From Clostridium pasteurianum BC1 (GTDB lineage: Bacteria > Bacillota > Clostridia > Clostridiales > Clostridiaceae), in contig NC_021182.1 of the NCBI RefSeq assembly GCF_000389635.1, positions 2,542,001 through 2,606,000 on the forward strand: DNA of 64,000 nucleotides. Reading direction: 5' to 3'. Of the stretch, positions 17,599 to 26,930 are shown piece by piece. Within the stretch, counting starts at the first letter, position 1. Each line of letters starts with the position of its first letter. The notes below the pieces were generated by a model, which did not search any database, was not told where the DNA came from, and saw nothing but the letters and a program-made list of their open reading frames with translations. The translations under genes and the position numbers were made by a program.

Positions 17599-17766
17599 AT
17601 GAATGTTGGAAGTATAGTAAAAATACTAGACAACAATGAGTGGCATAACCTTTATGGTGTAGTTAAATATATTTATAAAGGCATAGCTTATATATTTTGT
17701 GTACAGTATCCGACGTATTTATATGTTGCTAAGCCTGAAAATCAAATAATAATTATTGAGGAATAG
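17599..17766 (+). CDS. small hypothetical protein
   Basis: A 55-residue frame with GAAAGGATAG before ATG 17599. MNVGSIVKILDNNEWHNLYG followed by beta-type stretches suggests a small SH3-like barrel, similar to other short phage proteins. A hairpin terminator follows directly. Confidence 0.5.
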   Translation: MNVGSIVKILDNNEWHNLYGVVKYIYKGIAYIFCVQYPTYLYVAKPENQIIIIEE

Positions 17767-17792
17767 TCTTAGAAATAAGGCTTTTTATTTTT
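17765..17792 (+). terminator. rho-independent terminator
   Basis: AGTCTTA/TAAGGCT stem around GAAA, then TTTTTATTTTT. It lies between the small gene and the scaffold gene inside the late block. Confidence 0.6.
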
Positions 17793-17823
17793 GCACTTTT
17801 TTAGATGAAAGGAGATTGATAAT

Positions 17824-18492
17824 ATGGCAGATCTAAAAGAAATACTTGGAGAAGAACTTTATAACCAAGTTAAAGCGAAGGAAGGTGATAATAAAATAGC
17901 AGTAGTCTCTGATGGAAGTTATATTCCTGTAGATAAATTTAATTCTATAAATGATACAAAGAAAGGATTAGCTGACCAGGTAAAAAACCTTACTGGTCAA
18001 ATTGATGGTTTGAAAACTACTGTAGATGAATATGAAAAATTAAAACCTCAACTGGAGGCTATGAAAACTGCAGCTGGTGAGAATCCATTATTAAAGAAAC
18101 AATTAGAGGATTTACAAGAACAATTAGGAGCTTACCCAAAACAGATTGAGGATTTACAGAATGAAAATAAAGGTTGGTCTGAAAAATATAAGGATACTCA
18201 AATAACCTCAGCTATTAAATTAGGATTATTAAATGCAAAAGTTAAATCTGGTTATGAAGATTTGCTATTACCCAAATTTGATAAGACTAAAATTGAGTTA
18301 GATGAAGATGGAACTGTTAAGGGTTTTGATGATCAATTGAAAGTAGTCCGAGAAGGATTTAAAGACCTATTTGTGGAGCCTATTCCTGGTAACAGTGGTG
18401 CTAATCCTCCTGGCGGTGGTAATGAACCTCCAAAGGATGAGTCTAAGATGACTGATACTGAGTGGTTTGCTGCTCATACAAAACAACAATAA
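17824..18492 (+). CDS. phage scaffolding protein (GP20-like)
   Basis: A 222-residue acidic protein with AAAGGAG before the ATG. A start with KEILGEELYNQVKAK is followed by a long coiled coil (~residues 45-110), then VKSGYEDLLLPKFD, a Gly/Pro linker near residue 190 and a short C-terminal WFAAHTKQQ. This is the usual layout of internal scaffolds that guide capsid assembly. It lies just before the major capsid gene, as expected. Confidence 0.88.
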   Translation: MADLKEILGEELYNQVKAKEGDNKIAVVSDGSYIPVDKFNSINDTKKGLADQVKNLTGQIDGLKTTVDEYEKLKPQLEAMKTAAGENPLLKKQLEDLQEQLGAYPKQIEDLQNENKGWSEKYKDTQITSAIKLGLLNAKVKSGYEDLLLPKFDKTKIELDEDGTVKGFDDQLKVVREGFKDLFVEPIPGNSGANPPGGGNEPPKDESKMTDTEWFAAHTKQQ

Positions 18493-18516
18493 AAAGAAAT
18501 GGAGAGTGATTTTTAA

Positions 18517-19632
18517 ATGGCAAATAATTTTTTAACGGCCCAGATGATAGCAAGAGAAGCTTTACTAAGACTTCAATCTAATTTTGTCATGGCTGGTTTA
18601 GTATTTACAGATTATAGTAGTGAATTTAAAGAACTAGGAGATACAATACAGGTTAAAAAGCCAGCAACTTTTATAGCAGATGAGTTTGGTGGTACTGTAA
18701 ATTTACAGGATGTTGGTGAAAGTTCAGTATTAGTAAAACTTGATAAGATTGCAGATGTATCTGTAGAAGTTGGATCAAAAGAACTATCTTTAAATATTCA
18801 GGACTTTGGGGCTCAGATACTGGATGGTGCTACATTAGCCATTGCTGAAAAAGTTGACCAAGATCTTTGCGGATTATATAAGGATATACCATACTTTTCT
18901 GGTGTAGGTGGTACTACTCCTGCTGCTGTTACTGATATTGCTAATGCTATGTTAGTAATGAATAAGAATAGAGCTCCAATGGCAAGTAGAAATGCAGTTT
19001 GGGATCCTAATGCACAAGCTAAGTTAGTATCACAGGATTTCTTAGTTAATGCTAATAAATCTGGTAGCACTGATGCTTTGAGAAATGCAAGCATGGGTAG
19101 AATAATGGGTTTTGATAACTATATGGACCAAAATGTTAAAACGCATCTTGCCGGGACATATACTTCCTTAACTGATGTTAAAGCTGCCGGAACTAAAGGT
19201 ACTGCAGCTGTAACATTAACTTCTACAGCTGGAACTTCAACGGGTACTATAAAACAAGGTGATGTATTTACTATTAATGGTAACCAATATGTTGCTAAAG
19301 CAGATGCTACTGCAGTTACTGGTGTAATTAGTAATCTTCCAATATATCCTAAATTACCTTCGGATGCAGATGTAGTTGCAGTACCAGTAACTTTCGGTAA
19401 ATCACATGTAGCTTCATTAGCATTCCATCAAAATGCCTTAGGTTTAGTTTCTAGACCACTAGAACCACCAATGGGTGGAGCAACTTCCTATGTAGCAACT
19501 TCTCCTAATGGATTATCACTAAGAGTTACTATGGGTTATGATATGACTACAAAGAGAAATATGATATCTATAGATACTTTGTATGGTGTATCAACATTAT
19601 ATCCAGAGTTAGCTACTAGGATCTTAGGATAA
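18517..19632 (+). CDS. major capsid protein (P22 coat-like)
   Basis: A 371-residue protein with GGAGAG before the ATG. The N-terminus has REALLRLQSNFVMAGLV and DYSSEFKELGDTIQVKKP, followed by VGSKELSLNIQDF, as in the P22 gp5-like coat family with the HK97 fold. A Thr/Ala/Gly-rich inserted domain near residues 220-275 (KAAGTKGTAAVTLTSTAGTS) is probably surface exposed. It is the expected partner of the scaffold upstream. Confidence 0.9.
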   Translation: MANNFLTAQMIAREALLRLQSNFVMAGLVFTDYSSEFKELGDTIQVKKPATFIADEFGGTVNLQDVGESSVLVKLDKIADVSVEVGSKELSLNIQDFGAQILDGATLAIAEKVDQDLCGLYKDIPYFSGVGGTTPAAVTDIANAMLVMNKNRAPMASRNAVWDPNAQAKLVSQDFLVNANKSGSTDALRNASMGRIMGFDNYMDQNVKTHLAGTYTSLTDVKAAGTKGTAAVTLTSTAGTSTGTIKQGDVFTINGNQYVAKADATAVTGVISNLPIYPKLPSDADVVAVPVTFGKSHVASLAFHQNALGLVSRPLEPPMGGATSYVATSPNGLSLRVTMGYDMTTKRNMISIDTLYGVSTLYPELATRILG

Positions 19633-19658
19633 GACAAAAATAGAAAGGATGAATTAAT

Positions 19659-19844
19659 ATGGGCGAATTAAAGTGCCCCCATTGTGGGGAGTTATTTACT
19701 AACCCAGAATTATTTAGACATCATAAAAATAATTGTCTAAAGGTTCAAGAAATTAATGGTGTTAATTACAAAACTGATGATCCGGGTGAAGAAAAAGCAG
19801 CTGATGATCCTAGTAAAAAGAATAGGAATAGAGGAGGGAAATAA
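19659..19844 (+). CDS. small zinc-finger protein of the head module
   Basis: A 61-residue protein with AAAGGATG before the ATG. A CPHCGELFTNPELFRHHKNNC segment has C2H2-like spacing and is followed by an acidic then basic tail. Small zinc-finger proteins after the coat gene are seen in related phages; function unknown. Confidence 0.55.
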   Translation: MGELKCPHCGELFTNPELFRHHKNNCLKVQEINGVNYKTDDPGEEKAADDPSKKNRNRGGK

Positions 19845-19846
19845 CT

Positions 19847-20110
19847 ATGTTAGGTAAACCTCTATATACTGGAACTAGATCAAGTAATGGAATTGAAACT
19901 ACAGCACAGGCAAACACACTGATAGATTTTATTCCACGACTTATTGATTTAAAGTTTATTGCAGTTACAGCTTGTAGTGTAAAAATTAACAATGAAAGTA
20001 ATGCTCATTATCTAAGAGTGAATGATGTATTGGAGCTTAAAAACTTTCCTATTAATTCTATTACTATTGCAGAATCTGGTGCTCAATATATCTATCATGC
20101 TACTTATTAG
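19847..20110 (+). CDS. hypothetical head-tail region protein
   Basis: An 87-residue protein, probably an all-beta small domain (KFIAVTACSVKINNESNAHY, SITIAESGAQYIYH). It may be a capsid decoration or joining protein given its position, but no family is recognised. Confidence 0.5.
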   Translation: MLGKPLYTGTRSSNGIETTAQANTLIDFIPRLIDLKFIAVTACSVKINNESNAHYLRVNDVLELKNFPINSITIAESGAQYIYHATY

Positions 20111-20121
20111 GATGTGATATT

Positions 20122-20652
20122 ATGGTGGAATTAATAGTAAATACTAATACTTATATAAGCGTTGCGGATGCAGACGCTTATTTTGATGATAGGCTATTTT
20201 CTGATACATGGGATAATACTGATGCAGATACTAAAGCTAAGGCGCTAATAATGGCCACAAAGAAAATTGATAGATTACCTATCATTGGTCGAAAGGCTAT
20301 TGATTCTCAAACGTTACAATTTCCTAGGATGATATATAGTTATAATAGGGATAATCTATTTAATAGTTACTTTGTTACTCAAGAAGGTAATAAATATATA
20401 ACTAATAGTATTGGTTGGTATACTGAGGATTTTGTTAGTAACAGAGTTAAATATGCAACTTGTGAAGAGGCCTTAGCCTTATTAGAAAGAGGAAACAGTA
20501 AAAGAATTAAACTACAACAGCAGAATGTTAAATCTTTCTCCTTAGGCGGAGGGATATCTGAGACATACGGAAATAGAATTGTTAAAATACTTTCCGAAGA
20601 AGCCCAGGAATATTTACAACCATATCGAACTACAAGTATACCTATTTTCTAG
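20122..20652 (+). CDS. head-tail connector (DnaT-like ssDNA-binding family name)
   Basis: A 176-residue protein with GGATGTG before the ATG. It matches the family often annotated 'putative DnaT-like ssDNA-binding protein', which is a head completion/adaptor protein: NTYISVADADAYFDDR, then AKALIMATKKIDRLP, then QTLQFPR. Position between capsid and head closure genes supports the connector role. Confidence 0.8.
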   Translation: MVELIVNTNTYISVADADAYFDDRLFSDTWDNTDADTKAKALIMATKKIDRLPIIGRKAIDSQTLQFPRMIYSYNRDNLFNSYFVTQEGNKYITNSIGWYTEDFVSNRVKYATCEEALALLERGNSKRIKLQQQNVKSFSLGGGISETYGNRIVKILSEEAQEYLQPYRTTSIPIF

Positions 20653-20663
20653 GGGGTGATATT

Positions 20664-20969
20664 ATGGGAGATATTTTAGATGAATACTTAAATCAAACTA
20701 TTACTTATGAAAAATATAAACAAAGTGATGGTTTAGGAAATGGATCCTATGAAGCTACTATTGATTTACCTTGTCGTATTGAAGATAAGATAAAGCTGGT
20801 AAGAGATAAAAAAGGCAACCAAGTAGTAGTAAATAATACTATTTACTTAAAAGGTTCTGCGCTTACCTTAAATGTGGAGGATAAACTTGGAGGTAGAGTT
20901 GTAATAGCTGTGGGTACTATCACTGACTTAGATGGCGAAAATGTTGGTTGGTTGGGGTATACACAATGA
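20664..20969 (+). CDS. head closure / head-tail joining protein
   Basis: A 101-residue protein with AGGGGGTG before the ATG. It is a small beta-barrel-like protein (TITYEKYKQSDGLGNGSYEA, then IEDKIKLVRDKKGNQVV) in the usual slot of SPP1 gp16-like stoppers. The next gene starts within its stop codon (ATGA). Confidence 0.7.
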   Translation: MGDILDEYLNQTITYEKYKQSDGLGNGSYEATIDLPCRIEDKIKLVRDKKGNQVVVNNTIYLKGSALTLNVEDKLGGRVVIAVGTITDLDGENVGWLGYTQ

Positions 20970-21436
20970 GTAGTAAATTTGAAATTACTTTTACTGGGTT
21001 TGAGGAAGTATTACAAAATTTAGATAGCTTAGAAGAAGCTATTGATAAAGAAGTGAAACAAGCTGTAATGGATTGTGGACTTGACCTACAGAAAGTTGCT
21101 TCTGAATTAGCTCCGTTACTAGAAAGTGATTTACAAGGTAGTGGCAATACTACAGAAGAAAATAATGGACAAGGTTATACTGTAAAAGTTACATTTGATA
21201 GCCCTTATGCGAAACGTAGGCATGAAGAACCCTATAGATCAGGTGTCCATAAGGAATATAATTCAGCCGGAGTATATGTTGGAGATATTATTGATGGCAG
21301 AGGACCTTTTACAAGAAGTAAACCTGCTATTGATGGTATGGCGCCAGGTAGGAAGTATTTAGAAAGACCATTAAAGAAATATGAACAAAAATACCAAGAT
21401 TATGTGGCAAATAAAATAAAGGGGGTCATGAAATGA
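20966..21436 (+). CDS. HK97 gp10-like tail completion protein
   Basis: A 156-residue protein. ATG 20966 overlaps the previous stop; an in-frame GTG at 20948 is less likely. A helical start (LQNLDSLEEAIDKEVKQAV) and the segment SPYAKRRHEEPYRSG, then GRKYLERPLKKYEQKYQDYV, fit the HK97-gp10-like family that joins tail and head. Confidence 0.75.
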   Translation: MSSKFEITFTGFEEVLQNLDSLEEAIDKEVKQAVMDCGLDLQKVASELAPLLESDLQGSGNTTEENNGQGYTVKVTFDSPYAKRRHEEPYRSGVHKEYNSAGVYVGDIIDGRGPFTRSKPAIDGMAPGRKYLERPLKKYEQKYQDYVANKIKGVMK

Positions 21437-21810
21437 TAGTAGAAGATATCGCTAAATATCTAGCTCAGCAGGGGTTAGGGGAGTTTGGTACAGATATCTT
21501 TGGCATGGCCTTCCCTAAAGATACTGATGAAGGTGTATGTATCTATGATGGAATTAGTGGTATAAGTGACACTTATTGCATTGTAGATAATCCTGCTATC
21601 CAAATCATTAGCCGTAGTAGTAATTCCATTACAGCTAATGATAAAGCTATACAAGCTTATAAACTATTACATGGAACTATCCGGAGTAAGCAGATAGGTA
21701 ATACTTTTATCTATCAATGCTTTGCTACTGGATATCCTGAAAGCATAGGTAGAGATGCAAATGGACTATGGATGTGGTCTATGAACATGAACCTACAAAT
21801 TAAATATTAG
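21433..21810 (+). CDS. tail terminator-like protein
   Basis: A 125-residue protein whose ATG overlaps the preceding stop. It has the minor-capsid-from-phage / tail terminator look (LAQQGLGEFGTDIFGMAFP, NPAIQIISRSSN, AYKLLHGTI, WMWSMNMNLQIKY). In this position such proteins cap the growing tail tube. Confidence 0.7.
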   Translation: MIVEDIAKYLAQQGLGEFGTDIFGMAFPKDTDEGVCIYDGISGISDTYCIVDNPAIQIISRSSNSITANDKAIQAYKLLHGTIRSKQIGNTFIYQCFATGYPESIGRDANGLWMWSMNMNLQIKY

Positions 21811-21821
21811 GAGGTTTTAAT

Positions 21822-22616
21822 ATGCCAATATTATCTGATACTCGTATTCCCTTTGGAGTTTGTGACATTTATGTTGATGGTACTAAACTGGGAATACAAG
21901 CTGATAAAGCTATTTTAAAGATCGTCCCTACTTTTAAAAGTATTAAAGTTGAGGACTTTGGAGATGGTGACTATGATAAGAGATTATCAGGTTACACTGT
22001 AACTTTTGATGCAGTAATGGGTACAGAATCAGCTGAGAATCTAAGATATGGATTAGTTGCAGCTGAAATTGTTAATGGAACTAAAACTGCTTATACTGAT
22101 GCTCAAATTGGTACTTCAATGAGGTCTAGTTATGGAAAACCTTTAAGAATACATCCTAGAGAATTAGCAGATGATAATCTAGACTATGATGCAAATATCT
22201 TTTTAGCTATTCCATCCACGCAATATGAGAGAGATTATAGTAATGACCAAAGCAAGGTTAAAATTAGTTTAGATGCATTGCCTAAGAATGGTTTTGATGT
22301 ATCTAAACCTGAGAATTTCTTTAGAATTGGTGATCCAGGATTAACTGCTGCAGTTCCAACTATTTCTTCATTGAACAAAACTACTTTAGCAGCTAGTACC
22401 TTGCCTACTGTGTTAATAGTAACTGGAACTAACTATGTTAGTGGTTCTCAAGTTCTTATAACTACTGGAGGAACTACTGTTACTGCTATATCTATTACTT
22501 ATGATGCTACTCACTTAACTGTAATGTTACCAGCTAGTTTAACTGCTGGAGCATATACAGTGCAAGTTAAGAATGGACCAGCAACATCTACTACTACACC
22601 ATTAACATTAACTTAA
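21822..22616 (+). CDS. major tail tube protein with C-terminal IPT/TIG Ig-like domain
   Basis: A 264-residue protein with AGGAGG before the ATG. Residues 1-175 are the tube domain (LGIQADKAILKIVPTFKSIK, then FGDGDYDKRLSGYTVTFDAV). Residues ~185-264 form an Ig-like IPT/TIG domain (PTISSLNKTTL, VLIVTGTNYV, YTVQVKNGPA) that would project from the tail surface and may bind carbohydrate. A terminator follows. Confidence 0.85.
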   Translation: MPILSDTRIPFGVCDIYVDGTKLGIQADKAILKIVPTFKSIKVEDFGDGDYDKRLSGYTVTFDAVMGTESAENLRYGLVAAEIVNGTKTAYTDAQIGTSMRSSYGKPLRIHPRELADDNLDYDANIFLAIPSTQYERDYSNDQSKVKISLDALPKNGFDVSKPENFFRIGDPGLTAAVPTISSLNKTTLAASTLPTVLIVTGTNYVSGSQVLITTGGTTVTAISITYDATHLTVMLPASLTAGAYTVQVKNGPATSTTTPLTLT

Positions 22617-22617
22617 T

Positions 22618-22649
22618 GAGGAAGCTTTTTAGCTTCTTCTTTTTTTTAA
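22618..22649 (+). terminator. rho-independent terminator after the tail tube gene
   Basis: GAAGCT/AGCTTC stem with a T loop and TTCTTTTTTTT tail. It is likely to lower expression downstream of the abundantly made tube protein. Confidence 0.7.
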
Positions 22650-22671
22650 TTATAGAAAGGATGTTTTTGAT

Positions 22672-23094
22672 ATGGAAATAACCATTAAAGATAAAAAATA
22701 TAATATTGATGAAATTACAGTAAAGGATTCACAAGAAGTTTTTAAAAGAGCTGTGACCTTAATATCTAAGGTAGCTACAAATAAGGTGATACAAACATTT
22801 ATAAAAGGTATTGATAAAAGCATGGATACACAAGCTTTTCTTATACAGGGAGCTCAGCTTCTACCAGTATTATTAAACTTAGCATTTGATGATACTATTG
22901 GTCTAATTTCTTGTGTAGCTAATATTCCACAAGACGAACTTGAGAACTTTGGGATATCAAAGTTATTGCTAATAATTGAGGCGATAGCTAAGGAAAATGA
23001 TATTGCTGGAATAATAGAAAACTTAAAAAACTCAGTGGGGGCGATAAAAGCGACTCTCAAATTATCAGCCCCTCTAGCAACATCGGCCTTGTAA
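22672..23094 (+). CDS. tail assembly chaperone, unshifted product
   Basis: A 140-residue protein with AAAGGATG before the ATG. It lies between tube protein and tape measure, the fixed place of the gpG-type chaperone that wraps the tape measure during tail assembly. It is mostly helical (VKDSQEVFKRAVTLISKVA). The frame stops at 23092-23094 unless the ribosome shifts at 23025-23031. Confidence 0.8.
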   Translation: MEITIKDKKYNIDEITVKDSQEVFKRAVTLISKVATNKVIQTFIKGIDKSMDTQAFLIQGAQLLPVLLNLAFDDTIGLISCVANIPQDELENFGISKLLLIIEAIAKENDIAGIIENLKNSVGAIKATLKLSAPLATSAL

Positions 23095-23372
23095 ATCAAA
23101 CTGTAGATATCTTAGCCTCAGAGTATGGGTGGGATTATTATAAAATTATTAATCTTTCATTTTCAGTAGCATTGGAGTTATTAATCTTAATTAAAGAAAG
23201 AAAAATAAATCAAACTATTGAGAATATACAAATATTGGGTACTGTCTTAATGGAAGGTAAAGATAAATCTGTATTAATTGAGGACTTACAAGAAAGCTTT
23301 ACTATTGAAAATAACCACACTGATTTAAAGGCTCTAGAACAACTTAAAGCCCAGATGAAATGGGGTGAATAA
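22672..23372 (+). CDS. tail assembly chaperone, long frameshift product (gpGT-like)
   Basis: Predicted ~233-residue fusion made by a -1 shift at 23025-23031. The extension reads SGGDKSDSQIISPSSNIGLV, then VDILASEYGWDYYKIINLSF and ends LKAQMKWGE. The DYYKIINLSFSVALELL part is typical of the C-terminal half of clostridial phage tail chaperones. No ATG or good ribosome site supports a separate start; an in-frame TTG at 23172 would discard half the domain. The stop touches the tape measure ATG. Confidence 0.7.
23025..23031 (+). promoter_or_regulatory. -1 ribosomal frameshift slippery site A AAA AAC
   Basis: The heptamer is in the correct register (zero-frame codons AAA and AAC). The -1 frame is open from here to 23372 and encodes a conserved-looking extension. 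A GGGGG run follows 6 bases later. This is the classic arrangement for making the long form of tail chaperones. Confidence 0.7.
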
Positions 23373-26300
23373 ATGAACGTTGGTGAAGTGGTTGCTAGTA
23401 TTACAGCTAAACTTGATGGCCTAAAGTCAGGTATGGCCGAAGCTAAAAACCTATTTAGTAATAATATGAATGGGATGAAGACTGCAGCTAGTAGTTTAAA
23501 TCCCACTCTACAAACTATGGATAATGGGGTAAAAAATACTAGTAATACTTTAAAGCAACTTGGTGAGTCTAATCAAGCTGCTAAAAATGCTATGAATAAT
23601 TTTGATAGTTCTCTAAAATCTACTGCTATTAATGTGGAAAACTTAGATAAGAAACAACAACTATGGGTAGTCAATAATAAGTCTTCCGCTAGTGCTTTAG
23701 AGCTTAGTGATAGAGCTTTGGAAACTAATAAACTTAAACTTAGTGAGTTGGCCAGTCAAATTGATAAAGGCAAAACCTCCTTAATCTCATTAAAGGATAC
23801 TTTAGGAAGCAGCTCAGTTCAATATAAAAGTACTGAGAATGCAGTTATGGACCTAGAGATTAAATATAAGAGTTTGACAAATGAAACTAAAATTTTAGAG
23901 AATGAGAATAAACAACTACAAGCTTCAGCTAATCCTGGATTTTTTACTAGAATGAAAAGCTCTATTGTAGGAGTTAAAGACTCTACTGCTGAGGCTGGAG
24001 AAACTGTTAGAAATGCTGGGGAAAAAACTAAAACTTCTATTATTGGGTCAGCTCAGTCTCTTATAGCTTGGAGCTCTGCAACTATTGGCAGTGCCATGGG
24101 GGCTTATAGATTAGCTGACAGTGCTAGTAACCTTGGCGAAGCTCAAAATGTTGTAGAGCAAACTTATAAATCAAGTGCAAAATCCATAGAAGATTGGACG
24201 TCTACTACAGCTAAGTCTGCTGGTATTTCTCAAACAGCATCAACTCAATGGGTTGGCTTTATGGGTGCTATGCTGAAGTCTTCCGGCGTTGCTGAACAAT
24301 CGGCTGGTAATATGTCTAAATCATTAGTACAGTTAACTGGTGATATGTCATCTTTCTATAATGTTGGAACAGATGACATGTGGGAAAAGATACGTTCTGG
24401 TATAAGCGGTGAAACTGAACCTCTTAAAGAACTTGGTATAAATATGTCTGTAGCAAACTTACAGGCCTATGCTTTAGCAGCAGGAATTAAAAAACCTTAT
24501 GACCAAATGACACAAGGCGAACAAACTACTCTTAGATATAATTATTTAATGAATGTGACTAAAGATGCCCAGGGTGATTTCGGTAGAACACTTAGTACAT
24601 CTTTTGCAAACCAGGTAAGAGTTGCACAAATGAATCTTGGAACTTTAGGTAGAAGCATTGGTGAAGGTTTATTGCCAATGTTTAATGATGGTGTTACAGC
24701 TTTTAATAATTTTCTTCCGGCTATACAGAATGGAATGACTCAAGGAGTAGCCTTTATAAAGAATGGGATTCAAACTCTAGGACCTATATTTGTGGGTATT
24801 GGACAAGATATTATTCATATAGCTCAAAACATATTACCAAACTTTAGTAGTTCTGGTCAAAGTACAGGTCAAGTCATAATGTCATTAGTAAAAGGGGGAT
24901 TAACTGATCTAAAAGGTATATTGGATTGGGTTGCTAACCATGGAGAATTAGTTAGAGCTGCATTAATTGGTATTGGTAGTGCCTTTGCTGTATTTAAAAC
25001 AGCTAGTACCATATCAAGTACCTTTCAAGCTTTTAATGCTGGAGTACAAGGGTTACAAACTGCTACAGGCGCAGTAAGTAATTTTGGTAAAGCCTTTACA
25101 GCTCTAAACACAGCAGGTCCTATTCTAGGTAGGTTAAAAGGGGCTTTCACTGCAATCTTTAGTTTTAATCCTATGTTATTATTAATCATTGCTGGAGTGG
25201 CTGCTTTTGCTGCTGTTGTATATTTAGTAATTAAAAATTGGGGGCCAATAAAAGCTTTCTTTGGAAACCTTTGGACTAGCACAAAAGAAACCTTCAATGC
25301 CTTTTGGAATTGGCTAAAACCGTTCATCACAACTTGGGGGTCAGTTATACTTGCTGTCTTATTACCTTTTATAGGAATACCTTTATTAATTGTTCAGCAT
25401 TGGAGACAAATTAAAAGTTTCTTTGGTAATCTATGGAGTGGAATCAAACAAGGTGCCAGCAGTGGATTAAATGGACTTGGTCAATTTGTTACAGGAATAG
25501 GAAATGCTATTAAGAATGGTGTTAACTCTTTTGCTACTGGTGTAAAGAATACTGTTACTAGTATGGGGAATAGTATTAAAAGTCTATTTACTAATGCTTG
25601 GAATGGTGCTAGAAGTATTGTTTTGGGAATTGTAGAGAGTATAGCTACTACAATAATGACTAGGTTTGGATGGGTAATCACCAATATTAGAACTATATTC
25701 TCAGCTCTTCGTGCAATCTTTACTAGTATAGTAAGTATAATGAGAACAGTATTCTTAGCTCCTATATTATTAATTTGTGATTTAATTGTAGGAATATTTA
25801 CAGGTAACTTTAGAAAATTAGGTCAAGATCTTAGAAGTATTATTACTTCAATTGTAACTAATATAACTACTATATTTAGAAGTTTAATACTTATCTTTAC
25901 TGTTATTGGGAATACAATCACAAGTTTGCTTACTATGGCTTGGATAAAGATTAAGTTTACAGCTTTACAATTGTGTAATGAGTTAGTATTAGGACTTAGA
26001 TTATTATGGATTAACTTTGTTAGCTTTATCACAGGATTATGGAATAGTATTGTCACTACAGCTACTACTATGTGGAATATACTAAAAACTACAGTTATTA
26101 ATTTAGTGAATGCTTTAGTACAAGGAGCTATTAATATATTCCATAACATTATTAATTTCTTTGTAAGTTTACCTGGAACTTTATTGAGTTTAGCTACGGC
26201 TGCATTTAACGCTGTGAAAAATGCTTTTATTAGCATTGGTACTTCAGCTGTAAATGGAGCCATTAATATTTTTAATGGTGTTGTAAATTTCTTCATGAAT

Positions 26301-26930
26301 TTACCTGGAAGATTATTTTCATTAGCAGTTAGTGCTTTCAATGCTGTTAAGAGTGGAGCACAAAGTGCTTTAAATGGGTTGGGTAGTATTATAAGCAGTG
26401 GATTTAATAGTGCTATTAGTTTTATTACCAGTCTACCTGGAAAAGCTTTTACATGGGGCTCTGATTTTATACAAGGTATTGTTAAAGGTATTAAATCAGC
26501 AGTTGGTAGTGTTGTAGATGCTGTTAGTGGGGTAGCTGATAGAATTAGATCTTTCCTTCACTTCTCGGTGCCGGATGAAGGCCCTTTAGCTGATGCAGAT
26601 ACTTATGGTAGTGACTTCATGGACTTGATTGCTACAGGTATAGATAAAGGTAAGGTTAAGGTATCAAATGCAGTTAATAGTATCGCTGGAATTATGAATA
26701 AAGGTATAAAAGTTGGAAGTAATTTAGGAGTAGGTAATATTACTAGTGGAATATCAAACTTAACACAAAAAATTAGTTCAGGTGTTAACTCACTTGGCAG
26801 TAGTAATCAGCCAATAGTTATACAACTTATGTTATCAAATGGTAAAGCTCTAGCTGAGTTTTTATTACCTGATTTAGATAATTTGCAAGGACAACAAATT
26901 AAGTTAAGAGCAAGGAGGCAGGGGCTATGA
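23373..26930 (+). CDS. tail tape measure protein
   Basis: A 1185-residue protein starting right after the chaperone stop. It has N-terminal coiled coils (to ~residue 190), Ser/Thr/Gly-rich helical stretches, a central tape-measure domain (GFMGAMLKSSGVAEQSA, then GTDDMWEKIRSGISGETEPL near residue 340), several strongly hydrophobic segments from ~residue 600 onward, and Trp/Asn-containing helical repeats toward the C-terminus. Tape length sets tail length and supports a long-tailed siphovirus. The next gene overlaps by 4 bases. Confidence 0.93.
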   Translation: MNVGEVVASITAKLDGLKSGMAEAKNLFSNNMNGMKTAASSLNPTLQTMDNGVKNTSNTLKQLGESNQAAKNAMNNFDSSLKSTAINVENLDKKQQLWVVNNKSSASALELSDRALETNKLKLSELASQIDKGKTSLISLKDTLGSSSVQYKSTENAVMDLEIKYKSLTNETKILENENKQLQASANPGFFTRMKSSIVGVKDSTAEAGETVRNAGEKTKTSIIGSAQSLIAWSSATIGSAMGAYRLADSASNLGEAQNVVEQTYKSSAKSIEDWTSTTAKSAGISQTASTQWVGFMGAMLKSSGVAEQSAGNMSKSLVQLTGDMSSFYNVGTDDMWEKIRSGISGETEPLKELGINMSVANLQAYALAAGIKKPYDQMTQGEQTTLRYNYLMNVTKDAQGDFGRTLSTSFANQVRVAQMNLGTLGRSIGEGLLPMFNDGVTAFNNFLPAIQNGMTQGVAFIKNGIQTLGPIFVGIGQDIIHIAQNILPNFSSSGQSTGQVIMSLVKGGLTDLKGILDWVANHGELVRAALIGIGSAFAVFKTASTISSTFQAFNAGVQGLQTATGAVSNFGKAFTALNTAGPILGRLKGAFTAIFSFNPMLLLIIAGVAAFAAVVYLVIKNWGPIKAFFGNLWTSTKETFNAFWNWLKPFITTWGSVILAVLLPFIGIPLLIVQHWRQIKSFFGNLWSGIKQGASSGLNGLGQFVTGIGNAIKNGVNSFATGVKNTVTSMGNSIKSLFTNAWNGARSIVLGIVESIATTIMTRFGWVITNIRTIFSALRAIFTSIVSIMRTVFLAPILLICDLIVGIFTGNFRKLGQDLRSIITSIVTNITTIFRSLILIFTVIGNTITSLLTMAWIKIKFTALQLCNELVLGLRLLWINFVSFITGLWNSIVTTATTMWNILKTTVINLVNALVQGAINIFHNIINFFVSLPGTLLSLATAAFNAVKNAFISIGTSAVNGAINIFNGVVNFFMNLPGRLFSLAVSAFNAVKSGAQSALNGLGSIISSGFNSAISFITSLPGKAFTWGSDFIQGIVKGIKSAVGSVVDAVSGVADRIRSFLHFSVPDEGPLADADTYGSDFMDLIATGIDKGKVKVSNAVNSIAGIMNKGIKVGSNLGVGNITSGISNLTQKISSGVNSLGSSNQPIVIQLMLSNGKALAEFLLPDLDNLQGQQIKLRARRQGL

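Noticed and set aside
23172-23372. Separate gene for the second half of the tail chaperone starting at TTG
   Set aside because: No ribosome site, and conserved-looking sequence in that frame starts well upstream, so a frameshift product explains it better.
25025-26341. Long open frames on the minus strand across the tape measure gene
   Set aside because: They mirror the low-complexity hydrophobic repeats of the tape measure and have no start signals or family likeness.
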